A stretch of 64,000 bases of DNA, taken from assembly GCA_963729325.1 (NCBI GenBank), contig CAVSNS010000053.1, positions 62,001 to 126,000 of the forward strand, read 5' to 3'. How positions within the stretch are numbered: position 1 is the stretch's first letter; each line of letters begins with the position of its first letter. Shown here one piece after another: positions 8,414 through 17,035 of the stretch. The position numbers were made by a program, and so were the translations under genes. Origin of the DNA: JABCYV01 sp963729325. GTDB lineage: Bacteria; Acidobacteriota; Terriglobia; Terriglobales; Acidobacteriaceae. The notes under the pieces are model-generated. The model saw only the letters and a program-made list of their open reading frames with translations. It did no database searches and was not told the origin of the DNA.

Positions 8414-11143
8414 TCAAGCCTGCTCCAACTGAGCGTACTTCTCCACCAACTTCTTCAGACCGAAGCGAGGGAATTGTACCGTAATCTTGGCTTCTTCACC
8501 GTCTCCTTCGCGCTGATAGACGGTGCCCTCGCCATATTTGGGATGTCGCACCTTCTGCCCAGGCCGGAACCCTTTCTTGCCCTTCGGCTCTTCCATCGGC
8601 AGCTTCGGAAGGCTGAATTTCTTTCCTCGCGAGGCGAAAAACTCAGCGATGTTCTCAATCGAGTTGTACGCCTTCCCTGAATATGAAGCGGCCGGACTGC
8701 GCCGGTTCTGGCGTCCCGCCCAGCTTACAGACTGATCTTCGTCTTCGTAGGCATAGTGTCTGTCATGTGGCGCGGACACTGCCTGAGCGCCAGTCGAAGG
8801 GGCCCTTCCGCCCGCGATAGAGCTGCATGTCTGCGAGATGTTCCCAATTCCTCCACTAGCTCTGCCGGGATTTCTTCCAGAAATCGTGAGGGTACACTAG
8901 CCTCAGGCAGATCGGTTCCGTAGCGGCGGCGATACACTGCCCGGCTCAGGATAAGGGTGTCCATGGCCCGGGTCATGCCCACGTAACACAGTCTCCGCTC
9001 CTCCTCGATATCGTCAGGATGCAGGAAAGTACGAGAGTGCGGAAACAATCCCTCTTCCAACCCGCACAGGAATACCAGCGGAAACTCCAGACCCTTGGCT
9101 GCGTGCAGTGTCATTAAGGTGATTTGGGCACGCTCGTCGTAGGCGTCGGCGTCGCTTACCAACGCCGCGTGATCCAGGAATTGATCGAGCGTTTCGCCGC
9201 GATCGCGTGAATCCATGGCTGCGTTGACTAGTTCACGGAGATTTTCAATCCGAGAGTACGCTTCCGGCGTGTCTTCTTCCTCGAGCAGCTTGATATAACC
9301 GGTGCGGTCAATAAGGAACTTCAGAATGTCGGCTGTGTTGGCCGCACTCCCTGGAGTACGGAACCCAGAGTCAGCAGCCGCCGGTGTGGCGCGGACCTGC
9401 CCTGAGCGAGAGTCAAAGGGGCCCTCGCCCGCGTTCGCGGTTGGTTCGTCAACGGTCGCATCCGAGAGTACGATCATCAGCCGTCCCGAAGTCGAATGAG
9501 ATGTTGTCGTCTTCAGTTGGATCGAAAGCAATGTCTTCTTCCGAGCGCCACGCTTCGGACTGCGGGGCCTCGACCTGCGGGACAGCTGCTTCTTTTTCCT
9601 CCGACGCGGGCGAGGGCCCCTTCGACTCTCGCTCAGGGCAGGTCCGCGCCACACTTTGTTCCAGCCGTTCCACGTAGGTCCCAGCCAACATGGCGCGTCC
9701 ATCTTCGATCAGGTCCCGGAAGCTGTTGAGCGCCGCCAGCGCTCGTTGCGGAAGAAGTTGCCGTTTGATTGCCTCCTCGATTGCGTCCCACAACGACACG
9801 CCAGTTTCCAGCGCGACTCGCTCCAGCGTCTCCATAGACGTTTTGCCGATTCCGCGCACCGGCGTATTGATCACCCGGAGCAGCGAGATCGAATCATCCG
9901 GATTGTGAATTACTTTTAAGTACGAAATCATGTCCTTGATTTCGGCCCGCTCGTAAAACGAAAAGCCGCCGACCACGTGATATTTCAACTGATAGCGGCG
10001 CATGGCCTCTTCAAATAGCCGCGATTGCGAGTTAGTCCGGTAGAGCACCGCAGCGCGAGCATTCTCGCCCTGGTCGATGGCTTCGCGGAGATATTTTGCA
10101 ACGTAGTCTGCGGCGAACAAGGCCTCGTTCTCGCCGTCCGGCGCTTCGTAATAGCCGATCTTCGTTCCGCCCTGGCGTGATGTCCAAAGGTTCTTGCCCT
10201 TACGCTTGAGATTGTTCGCAACCACGGCCGACGCGCCCTGCAAAATGTTCTGGGTCGAGCGGTAGTTCTGCTCCAGCCGGATAATCTTTGCTTCCGGGAA
10301 GTCCTGCTCAAACTCGAGAATGTTGCGGATATCAGCTCCCCGCCACGAATAAATGGACTGGTCTTCGTCACCAACCGCGCAAACATTGTGCCGGTCCCCG
10401 GCCAGCAGGCGCATCAGTTCGTATTGCGGACGGTTCGTGTCCTGGTACTCGTCAATCATGACGTACTGAAAACGCCGGTTGTAGTATTCACGGACCGCTG
10501 GCGCGGCCTTCAGCAGACGCACGGCTTCAAGCAGAAGGTCGTCGAAATCGAGCGCATTGGCTTTGGCCAGTTCTTTCTTATACTCAGCGTAAATCTGGGC
10601 CACGCGCTCAGTATTGGGATCGGCCGACTGCAGGTAGACCTCCTGGGGATCGAGCATGTGATTCTTGGCCCAGGAAATATGCGCCAGCACCGACCGTGGC
10701 GTGGTCTGCTTGTCGTCAATCCCCAGCCTCCGCATGACCGACTTGACCACCTGCTGCTGATCGGTCTCGTCGTAAATGACAAAGCTCTTGGTGTGGCCGA
10801 TCGGCGGCACACCGGGCACGGCGGAGGGAATGCGAAGCGCTTCGATGTCCCGTCGCAGCATCCGGACACAGAATGAGTGGAAAGTAGCGATGACCGGCTT
10901 GGCGATGGAGAGTCCGCCCACCAACTTGTCCACGCGCTCGACCATTTCTGATGCGGCTTTGTTGGTGAAGGTCATCGCCAGGATGGATTCCGGCATGACA
11001 CTCAGATTCTCGATCAGATGGGCAATGCGGTAGGTGATAACGCGCGTCTTCCCGCTGCCCGCCCCGGCCAGGATGAGCACCGGGCCTTCCGTGGTTTCGA
11101 CGGCTTCACGCTGCTGCGGATTGAGTTGATCGAGAAACGACAA
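8414..11143 (-). CDS. pcrA: PcrA/UvrD-type DNA helicase with repeat-derived insertions and two frame breaks
   Basis: Superfamily 1A helicase of about 900 residues starting at TTG 11143 with GGAG 9 bases upstream. Visible: Walker A AGAGSGKTR, DEYQDTN, GDEDQSIYSWRGA, EQNYRST, then TRTGYIKLLE-type 2B region, TLHAAKGLEFPLVFLCG, YVGMTRA, and the C-terminal VRHPKYGEGTV module. It unwinds DNA 3'-5' in repair and replication-fork rescue. Three repeat copies lie inside: 9605-9652 and 9386-9433 (each 48 bp, inverted relative to each other) bracket an acidic linker before TADILKFL, and a 50-bp relative lies at 8767-8816. Frame breaks occur near 9463 (one extra base) and within the third repeat (two extra bases). 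Corrected length is about 908 residues, longer than usual because of the linker and repeats. Confidence 0.85.
8767..8816 (-). repeat. Third pcrA copy of the 48-bp palindromic-family repeat (50 bp)
   Basis: On the plus strand this begins GTGGCGCGGACACTGCCTGA and ends CCCGCG, closely matching the two 48-bp copies at 9386 and 9605 but with two extra bases. On the coding strand it reads partly as AEGPLRLALRQCPRH and the two extra bases coincide with the frame change near the pcrA C terminus. Confidence 0.75.
9386..9433 (+). repeat. 48-bp repeat copy inside pcrA
   Basis: 48 bp starting GTGGCGCGGACCTGCCCTGA and ending CTCGCCCGCG. It differs at a single base from the reverse complement of 9605-9652. 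The length is exactly 16 codons and, on the pcrA coding strand, it is open and reads AGEGPFDSRSGQVRA. Confidence 0.85.
9605..9652 (-). repeat. 48-bp repeat copy inside pcrA, opposite orientation
   Basis: Reverse-complement partner of 9386-9433, 47 of 48 bases matching. On the pcrA coding strand it reads VARTCPERESKGPSPA without a stop. The 171 bp between the two copies encode an acidic linker of the helicase. Confidence 0.85.
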
Positions 11144-11285
11144 CTAGAAAGGCTCCGAGGTCTCTGGATAGATTTTACAGGGGATTGGATATTCATGAGT
11201 GCGAAGAGCGCTTGGCCAAGGCAAGGCCTCGGTTTTCCAGCGACGATTCTGGAGCCTGCAGGTTTTTGAAGACTTTATTACGATT

Positions 11286-11315
11286 GTCATCCCGAGGGCA
11301 CCGAGGGATCTGCAG
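11286..11315 (+). repeat. Short copy of the TCATCCCGAG repeat family
   Basis: GTCATCCCGAGGGCACCGAG followed by GGATCTGCAG; left and right arms are present almost back to back. It lies in the 242-bp gap between pcrA and the DUF971 gene, in which I see no gene. Confidence 0.5.
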
Positions 11316-11385
11316 TTCGCGTCTTCTATTGGATTAGCTAGCACGCGAAAACCCAGACGGAAACAGCTGAGGCAAACTTCTGGTG

Positions 11386-11763
11386 TTATCTCATCCTGCC
11401 GGCTGACTGGAGAGCCTTGCATTCTTCGCAGGGGCACACATCGCGCAGAAACTGCCAGGAATAAATGCCCAACTCATGACCATCATTGAAATGAAATTTG
11501 ATTGCGTACTTGCCCACGCCTTCCGCTGAGGTCGCTTTGACGGCCGGCTTGAACATGGGCAGCGCGCCCGGCGCCGTTTTGGGAGGGTCACCGGGCTTGC
11601 GGCCGCTCCTTGCGCGTTCGTCATCACAGAGAGCGCAGGGACAGGCATCGCGCAGAAATATGAACGAGTAGTGCGAACGATGGCCGTCTTTCCACTCGAT
11701 GTCTACGCCCGAGCCGGTCGTCAGACCTACTTTCACCGACTTGGGGTCTGCCGATGGTTCCAT
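11386..11763 (-). CDS. DUF971 (gamma-butyrobetaine hydroxylase-like N-terminal) protein
   Basis: 125 residues from ATG 11763. Two similar blocks, DIEWKDGHRSHYSFIFLRD followed by ACPCALC, and IKFHFNDGHELGIYSWQFLR followed by DVCPCEEC, match the GBBH-like N-terminal fold (DUF971), which in single-domain bacterial proteins is linked to iron-sulfur cluster biology. The two CPC-x-x-C groups are likely metal ligands. The role in the cell is not known. It stands alone, followed by repeat-rich sequence. Confidence 0.8.
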   Translation of the reverse strand: MEPSADPKSVKVGLTTGSGVDIEWKDGHRSHYSFIFLRDACPCALCDDERARSGRKPGDPPKTAPGALPMFKPAVKATSAEGVGKYAIKFHFNDGHELGIYSWQFLRDVCPCEECKALQSAGRMR

Positions 11764-11786
11764 GATTTCAGTATCGCACAGGCATT

Positions 11787-11898
11787 GTCATGTTGAGCGA
11801 ATCTGACCTCCCGCTTGCGAGAGGCCAGAGAAGTCGAAGCATCCCTACCCTCTTTCTTCACTTCCTGAGCAGGGGTTCCTCGCTTCGCTCGGAATGAC
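11787..11898 (+). repeat. Foldback repeat pair, left element
   Basis: Begins GTCATGTTGAGCGA with a downstream AAGTCGAAGCATCCC, and ends with the inverted arm GCTTCGCTCGGAATGAC, so the outer ends are inverted repeats of each other. An inner hairpin CTCCCGCTTGCGAGAG is also visible. Same family frame as the other dispersed repeats. Confidence 0.6.
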
Positions 11899-12030
11899 AG
11901 CGCGAGAAATCGGGACTGTTCTGTCTTTGAGGGTACCCTGGCTTGAGCCCCAGACGGTCAGATGTTTGTCCGACACCCGATCGGTCTCTGCTGACGTTCA
12001 GTTTGGACATCTTGATCTCATCTCAGGGAC

Positions 12031-12156
12031 GTCATCCCGAAACCCGGCGTAGTTCATCCGGGGGAGGGATCTCGCGTGGGAGCTTTTCCGGACACGCTGT
12101 CGCTCTACCCGCCAGATCCCTCGCCCCGCTGGTGAGAGCACGGGCTTCGGGATGAC
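12031..12156 (+). repeat. 126-bp foldback repeat
   Basis: Starts GTCATCCCGAAACCCGG and ends CGGGCTTCGGGATGAC, complementary ends; a second inner pair GAGGGATCT / AGATCCCTC lies about 30 bp from each end. The layout is that of two family copies joined head to head, or one long foldback element. No transposase and no clear target duplication are seen. Confidence 0.65.
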
Positions 12157-12198
12157 ACCACTGTGGAGGAAATGGATCCCTACCCAACCCCGGCAGAG

Positions 12199-12228
12199 TT
12201 GGCTAAACCCACCAAAATCCGGTAAAAT
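12199..12228 (+). promoter_or_regulatory. Candidate sigma-70 promoter for rpmB
   Basis: TTGGCT at 12199-12204 and TAAAAT at 12223-12228 are separated by 18 bp and lie about 43 bp before the rpmB start, in the only non-repeat part of this gap. Confidence 0.5.
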
Positions 12229-12270
12229 CTATCTTTTACACAACAAGTTCTGAACTAATCTGGAGCAGTC

Positions 12271-12459
12271 ATGGCACAAGTTTGTGACGTCTGCGGCAAA
12301 GGGCCGCAATTCGGAAACGCTATCAGCCACGCTCACAACGTGAGCAAGCGGCGTTGGAATGTGAATCTGCGTCCGGTGCGCGCTAAGGTAAAGGGCGCGA
12401 CCAAGCGCCTGCGCGTCTGCACTTCCTGCCTGCGCAGCGGCAAAGTGGTCAAGGCCTAA
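12271..12459 (+). CDS. rpmB: Ribosomal protein bL28
   Basis: 62 residues, normal length for bL28. It opens MAQVCDVCGKGPQFGNAIS and ends RLRVCTSCLRSGKVVKA, with the paired CxxC groups of the zinc-binding form (CDVC, CTSC). Structural protein of the large ribosomal subunit. CTGGAGCAG before the ATG provides a ribosome site 5-9 bases away. It is transcribed alone on the plus strand. Confidence 0.95.
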   Translation: MAQVCDVCGKGPQFGNAISHAHNVSKRRWNVNLRPVRAKVKGATKRLRVCTSCLRSGKVVKA

Positions 12460-12548
12460 GAGCAAGAAAACCACAAAGGACACAAGGTTCGCGAAGAGAT
12501 TCTCGTTCTTCGCTTCGTGCGACTTAGTGCCCTTCGTGGTTAAAATTC

Positions 12549-13010
12549 CTACTGCACGCCCATCAGTTCCACATCGAATATTAGTGTCGCGCTCGGCGGG
12601 ATGGCGCCGGGATATCCGCGCTCTCCATAAGCGAGATCGGGAGGGATTTTCAGCTGGCGTTTGCCGCCTACCTTCATTCCACCAACTCCTTCGTCCCAAC
12701 CCTTAATCACTTCATGAGCGCCCAGAGTAAATTCAAACGGCTTGCCGCCCACTGAGCTATCAAATTTCTTGCCGTTGGTCAGCCAGCCGGTGTAATGAAC
12801 CTGAACCGTCTGTCCCGCCGCTGGGGTTGGACCGGTGCCGACCTTGATATCCCAGTATTCAAGCCCGGAAGTCGTCTTGGTGGGCTCGCCCGTCACCTTC
12901 GTGGGTCCGCTAGCGGGTGGAGCAGTCTTTTTCTTAACTGTGCTGCTCTGCGCAAAAGCAGCGGTGGCCGCCAGCACAAGGATAGCAATTAAGAGGGTTT
13001 TGTTAAGCAT
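12549..13010 (-). CDS. Secreted FKBP-type peptidyl-prolyl isomerase
   Basis: 153 residues. A signal peptide covers about the first 20 residues (ILVLAATAAFA), followed by a Pro/Thr-rich linker and a complete FKBP domain from about residue 48 (VQVHYTGWLTNGKKFDSS, GWDEGVGGMKVGGKR, YGERGYPGAIPP, LIFDVELMGV). It catalyses proline isomerisation during folding outside the cytoplasm. The 89-bp gap to rpmB contains imperfect inverted arms (ACCACAAAGG / CCTTCGTGGT), possibly a shared terminator between convergent genes. Intact. Confidence 0.92.
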   Translation of the reverse strand: MLNKTLLIAILVLAATAAFAQSSTVKKKTAPPASGPTKVTGEPTKTTSGLEYWDIKVGTGPTPAAGQTVQVHYTGWLTNGKKFDSSVGGKPFEFTLGAHEVIKGWDEGVGGMKVGGKRQLKIPPDLAYGERGYPGAIPPSATLIFDVELMGVQ

Positions 13011-13112
13011 TCATGGCCTCCAGATCATCGGTGCCAATTCTAGGCTGCCAAATGGAAGCAGCAGACGACCTTGGATTCTACTCCGCTAGCCCGAATCCCA
13101 AACTGCAAAATC

Positions 13113-13490
13113 CTACGCCAATGCGATCACGTCAATTTCCACCAGGACGTCCTTGGGCAAACGCGCTACTTCTACGGTTGATCGGGCCGGCGGCGCGGAC
13201 AAGAAGTATTTGCCATAGACTTCATTCATCGCCGCGAAGTCGCCTATGTTCTTCAGAAACACGGTCGAGCGGACAACCTTCTCCAATCCGCTTCCCGCTG
13301 CTTTCAAAATTCCGGAAAGATTTTTCATCACGCGTTCGGTCTGCGCCGCTACATCGCCACTGATCACCTGCTGAGTTGCCGGATCGATCGCCACCTGTCC
13401 CGAGACAAACACAAATCCATTGGCCTTGATGGCCTGGGAGTAGGGACCAATGGCCTGGGGACCGTCTTTCGTGGAAATGACTTCCCGCAT
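13113..13490 (-). CDS. ridA: RidA (YjgF/YER057c) family enamine/imine deaminase
   Basis: 125 residues, typical length. It shows the family signature with the catalytic arginine in PPARSTVEVARLPKDVLVEID (the ARSTVEVARLP block) and the N-terminal QAIGPYSQAIKANGFVFVSG. RidA proteins hydrolyse reactive 2-aminoacrylate and other imines made by PLP enzymes. It starts at ATG 13490; it stands between the FKBP gene and rel, all on the minus strand but with gaps of about 100 bp. Confidence 0.9.
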   Translation of the reverse strand: MREVISTKDGPQAIGPYSQAIKANGFVFVSGQVAIDPATQQVISGDVAAQTERVMKNLSGILKAAGSGLEKVVRSTVFLKNIGDFAAMNEVYGKYFLSAPPARSTVEVARLPKDVLVEIDVIALA

Positions 13491-13604
13491 GAGAGATTCT
13501 CCGCGCTAATTAACGCAGACGAACCTGGACAAGTCAATTCGTCCAGCGATTCCTCGGCAAGATTTAGCTGAAAAACAAACAGCTATTGGGTTGGGTCGAC
13601 CCGA

Positions 13605-15954
13605 CTACACTTTCTGCAGTCGCTGCACATCGTGCACGCCGGGAATCTTGCGCACCCCGTTGATGATGTTCTCCAGGTGCTTGAGGTCGGCGATATCGAG
13701 GATCACATCGACGTTGGCCTGGCCGTTGGAGGTGCGGGCTTCGACGTTGCGGATGTTGGTCTGGGTGTCGCTGATGACCGCAGTGATCTGCTTCAACATG
13801 CCGAAACGGTCGTCGCAGTAGACGGTGAGCTTCACCGGGTAAGAGGTTGGTGTCTCATCACGGGACCACTCCACGTCGATCCGCCGCTCCGGCTCGTACA
13901 TTAAATTCATCACGTTGGGGCAGTTAAGAGCGTGCACTGCCACGCCTTTGCCTCGAGTCACATAACCGACAACCGACTCGCCGCGGATAGGATTGCAACA
14001 TCGTGCCCGGTATACAAGAAGATCTCCATGACCCTTGACGCGGATGGCGTGGTTGTTGTGATCCCCACCGAAAACGCGCCGCACTACGCTGGCAATTCCG
14101 CCGGATTTCTCCGACCGACTCGCCGCGTATTGGATTACAACATCGGGCACGGTAAACGAGAAGATCGCCATGTCCCTTGACCCGGATGGCATGGTTGTTA
14201 TGGTCTCCGCCGAAAACACGCCGCACTACGCTGGCGATTCCGCCGGATTTCTCGCCCTCGCCTTCAGTGGCCGGCTCACTGGCCGCCGGAGCGAGCCGCG
14301 CCAACACTTGTCGCGCCGAGAATTTGCCATAACCAATGCCAGCCATCAAGTCATCAGGACGGCCTACGCCATAATCGGAAGCAATCTTTAGCAGCTCTTC
14401 GTCTTTGATTTCCTTGAGAGCGACCCTATACTTGCGCGCCTCCTTCTCAATCAGCTTGCGGCCGATTTCAATGGCGCGCTCGCGCTGGTGCAAATTGAGC
14501 CAATGCTTAATCTTGTTGCGTGCGCGCGATGACTTGGCAATCCCCAGCCAATCGCGGCTTGGTTTGTGCCCCGGCTGGGTGAGGATCTCCACGATGTCGC
14601 CGCTATGCAACTTAAAGCGCAGCGGTACCATGCGCCCATTCACCTTCGCGCCCACGCAACTGTGGCCTACTTCGGTGTGAATCGAATAGGCAAAATCAAT
14701 GGGCGAGGCGTCCCGGGGCAATACCACGACTTTGCCCTTGGGCGTGAAGGTGTAGACCTCCTCCGGGTAGAGATCGATTTTCAGCGTTGACAGGAACTCG
14801 CCGGGATCGGAGACGTCGCGCTGCCATTCCACTACCTGCCGCAGCCACGCCAAGCGCTGCTCATCCTGGGCTGAAACCGGTCCGTCCTTGTATTTCCAGT
14901 GGGCGGCGATGCCTTCTTCCGCCATCTTGTGCATTTCTTCGGTGCGAATCTGCACCTCAAAAGGCGTGCCTTCCTCCGAAATCACCGAGGTGTGCAGCGA
15001 CTGGTAAAAATTCGGCCGAGGCATGGCGATAAAGTCCTTGATTCGACCGGGCACAGGTCGCCACAGGTTGTGAATGATTCCCAGCACCGCGTAGCAGTCT
15101 TGTACTGATTCCGTGATCACTCGCATGGCATAGAGGTCGTATACCTGTTCCACGGCGATATGCTGCCGCTGCAGCTTCTTGTGGATGCTGTACAGGCGCT
15201 TGATCCGGCTCTCGACCTTCGCGGTAATTCCAGCCTCTTTCAGTTTGTCGTGGAATATCTGTTCCACGCGCCCCAGGAAAGCTTCTCCCGCCTTGCGTCG
15301 CGCTTCTACAGCTTCTTCCACCTGCTGGTAGGAAATCGGGTCTACGTAACGGAAGCCGAGGTCCTCCAGTTCGCCACGGATCTTGCCCATACCCAACCGG
15401 TGGGCGATGGGGGCATAAATATCCAGTGTCTCCCTGGCGATCTTCTGCTGCCGCTCGGGCTGCAGATGTTCCAGCGTGCGCATATTGTGCAGGCGGTCGG
15501 CTAGCTTGATGAGCACGACACGGATGTCGTCCACCATCGCGAGCATCATCTTGCGCAGGTTCTCGGCCTGTTGCTCCTCGCGGGTAACGAAGTCAAGGGC
15601 ACTAATCTTGGTGACGCCCTCCACGATGTGCGCCACCTGCTCACCAAACTCTTTACGGATATCTACCACCGTAACCGAAGTGTCCTCGACCGAGTCGTGC
15701 AGCAATCCGGCCGCGATGGCGACCGGGTCCATCTTCATTTCGGCCAAAACCAAAGCCACTTCCAGGGGATGCACCAGGTAAGGTTGGCCGGAGGCGCGAG
15801 TCTGGCCGGCGTGATGCTTCTGGGAAAATTCGTAAGCTTTGCGAATGAGTTCCAGATCGTCGTTGGGACGATTTTCCCGCATGCGCCGCATCAGTTCACG
15901 GTACTTGGTTACATGAAGCGCAGTGGTCGCGATCTGTTCGCGCAGAGTCGCCAT
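13605..15954 (-). CDS. relA: Rel/SpoT-type (p)ppGpp synthetase/hydrolase with internal 142-bp duplication
   Basis: Bifunctional stringent-response enzyme. From ATG 15954: HD hydrolase domain (LLHDSVEDT, KLADRLHNMRTL), synthetase domain (YSIHKKLQR, IKDFIAMPRPNFYQSLHTS), TGS domain (VYTFTPKGKVVVLPRDA), then a helical/zinc-finger region (RARCCNPIRGE) and C-terminal ACT domain (LTVYCDDRFGMLKQITAVIS). The zinc-finger region is present twice in tandem (13973-14114 and 14115-14254); the 142-bp period throws the second copy out of frame, so translation through it would lose the ACT domain. Without one copy the protein is about 735 residues, the family norm. A TATAAT lies 5 bases before the ATG. Confidence 0.9.
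13973..14254. repeat. 142-bp diverged tandem duplication inside rel
   Basis: Two copies (13973-14114; 14115-14254) encode the same 46-residue stretch from EKSGGIASVVRR to CCNPIRGES. I count 17 codons that differ and none that changes the amino acid. Confidence 0.92.
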
Positions 15955-16049
15955 AATCGATTATATCCCCCAGCAAGAAGCCGCCGGGAAGGGTCACGCC
16001 TCCCGCAGGAGCGGGAAATCGGCCTTCTAATTCCATCTGGTACATTTGC

Positions 16050-16964
16050 TTGGTGGCCACGTTGGCGAATTCGTCTCGAATTCTGGTTAGCGGAGTCTCG
16101 GGACCCATTGGCGCAGCCCTTCTGCCCTCACTGGCATCACGCGGATTCAACGTAACGCGCCTGGTGCGTGGCGCCGCATCTGGCGGTGGGCAGATCTCCT
16201 GGGACCCAGCCCACCCACTGCCGCCAGAATCGGTCTCCGGCTTCGCGGCGGTCATCCACCTTGCTGGGGAATCGATCGTGGGCCGTTGGACTGAGGCAAA
16301 GAAACAGCGCATTCTGGACAGCCGCCGGCTGGGAACCCGTCATTTAGCCGAGGCCTTGGCCAAGGCTTCGCGGCCGCCAGAGGTGCTGATTTCCGGATCC
16401 GCCATCGGGTACTATGGCAATCGGGGCGAGGATATTCTGGGCGAGGACAGCCCCTCCGGAAATGACTTTCTTGCCGAAGTGTGTCGCGAGTGGGAAGCTG
16501 GCACACAGCCTGCAGCGGCGGCAGGAATTCGCACCGCACAAATGCGATTCGGCGTGGTGCTGAGCGCTGACGGTGGGGCATTGCAGAAGATGCTCTTTCC
16601 GTTCCGCTTGGGTCTGGGCGGCTATATTGGAGACGGACGCCAGTGGTGGAGTTGGGTTCACGTCCGTGACGTGGTGGGAGCCATTCACCACGCACTAAAG
16701 AGCGACTTGCTGCAAGGACCAGTCAACGTTGTTTCGCCCAGGCCGGCGACCAACGCTGAATTCAGCAAGACCCTAGCGTCGGTCCTGTCGCGTCCAGCCA
16801 TTTTCCCAATGCCTGCATTTGCCGCGCGTCTGGCTTTCGGCGAGATGGCCGACGAACTCCTGCTCGCCAGTCAGCGCGTGGAACCTGCCAAGCTAATTGC
16901 TAGCGGGTATCCCTTCCAATTTTCCGATCTGAAGAGGGCTCTGCAGGAGATCTTAAGGCGGTAG
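16050..16964 (+). CDS. TIGR01777-family NAD-dependent sugar epimerase-like protein
   Basis: 304 residues. The Rossmann nucleotide motif is near the start (ILVSGVSGPIGAALLPSLAS), followed by AAVIHLAGESIVGRW and SGSAIGYYGNRGED with the YxxxN-like variant typical of the YfcH/TIGR01777 group of extended short-chain dehydrogenases. Function in bacteria is poorly known. Start could be TTG 16050, GTG 16053 or TTG 16062; none has a strong ribosome site. It runs divergently from rel and convergently with gltX. Confidence 0.85.
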   Translation: MVATLANSSRILVSGVSGPIGAALLPSLASRGFNVTRLVRGAASGGGQISWDPAHPLPPESVSGFAAVIHLAGESIVGRWTEAKKQRILDSRRLGTRHLAEALAKASRPPEVLISGSAIGYYGNRGEDILGEDSPSGNDFLAEVCREWEAGTQPAAAAGIRTAQMRFGVVLSADGGALQKMLFPFRLGLGGYIGDGRQWWSWVHVRDVVGAIHHALKSDLLQGPVNVVSPRPATNAEFSKTLASVLSRPAIFPMPAFAARLAFGEMADELLLASQRVEPAKLIASGYPFQFSDLKRALQEILRR

Positions 16965-17035
16965 AAACCAAGAAAGACGACCCGATTTAGATCCGCAGAT
17001 ACATTTGTGCGACTCGTGAAATCGGACTGCCTTCT

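Larger units (their letters stand above)
11764..12270. other. 507-bp gene-free stretch with two foldback repeats
   Basis: No credible gene. It holds a foldback element at 11787-11898, a second at 12031-12156, and the rpmB promoter near its right end. Confidence 0.7.

Noticed and set aside
9386..9652. The inverted 48-bp copies in pcrA as an invertible phase switch
   Set aside because: The 171 bp between them encode a sensible acidic linker only in the present orientation, the arms are short, and no recombinase is nearby.
11787..12156. CRISPR array or tandem regulatory repeats before rpmB
   Set aside because: Copies are foldback elements of unequal size without regular spacers, and no cas genes are present.
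15571..16155. 194-codon plus-strand frame opposite rel
   Set aside because: Shadow of the HD domain region of rel and its upstream gap; composition artefact.
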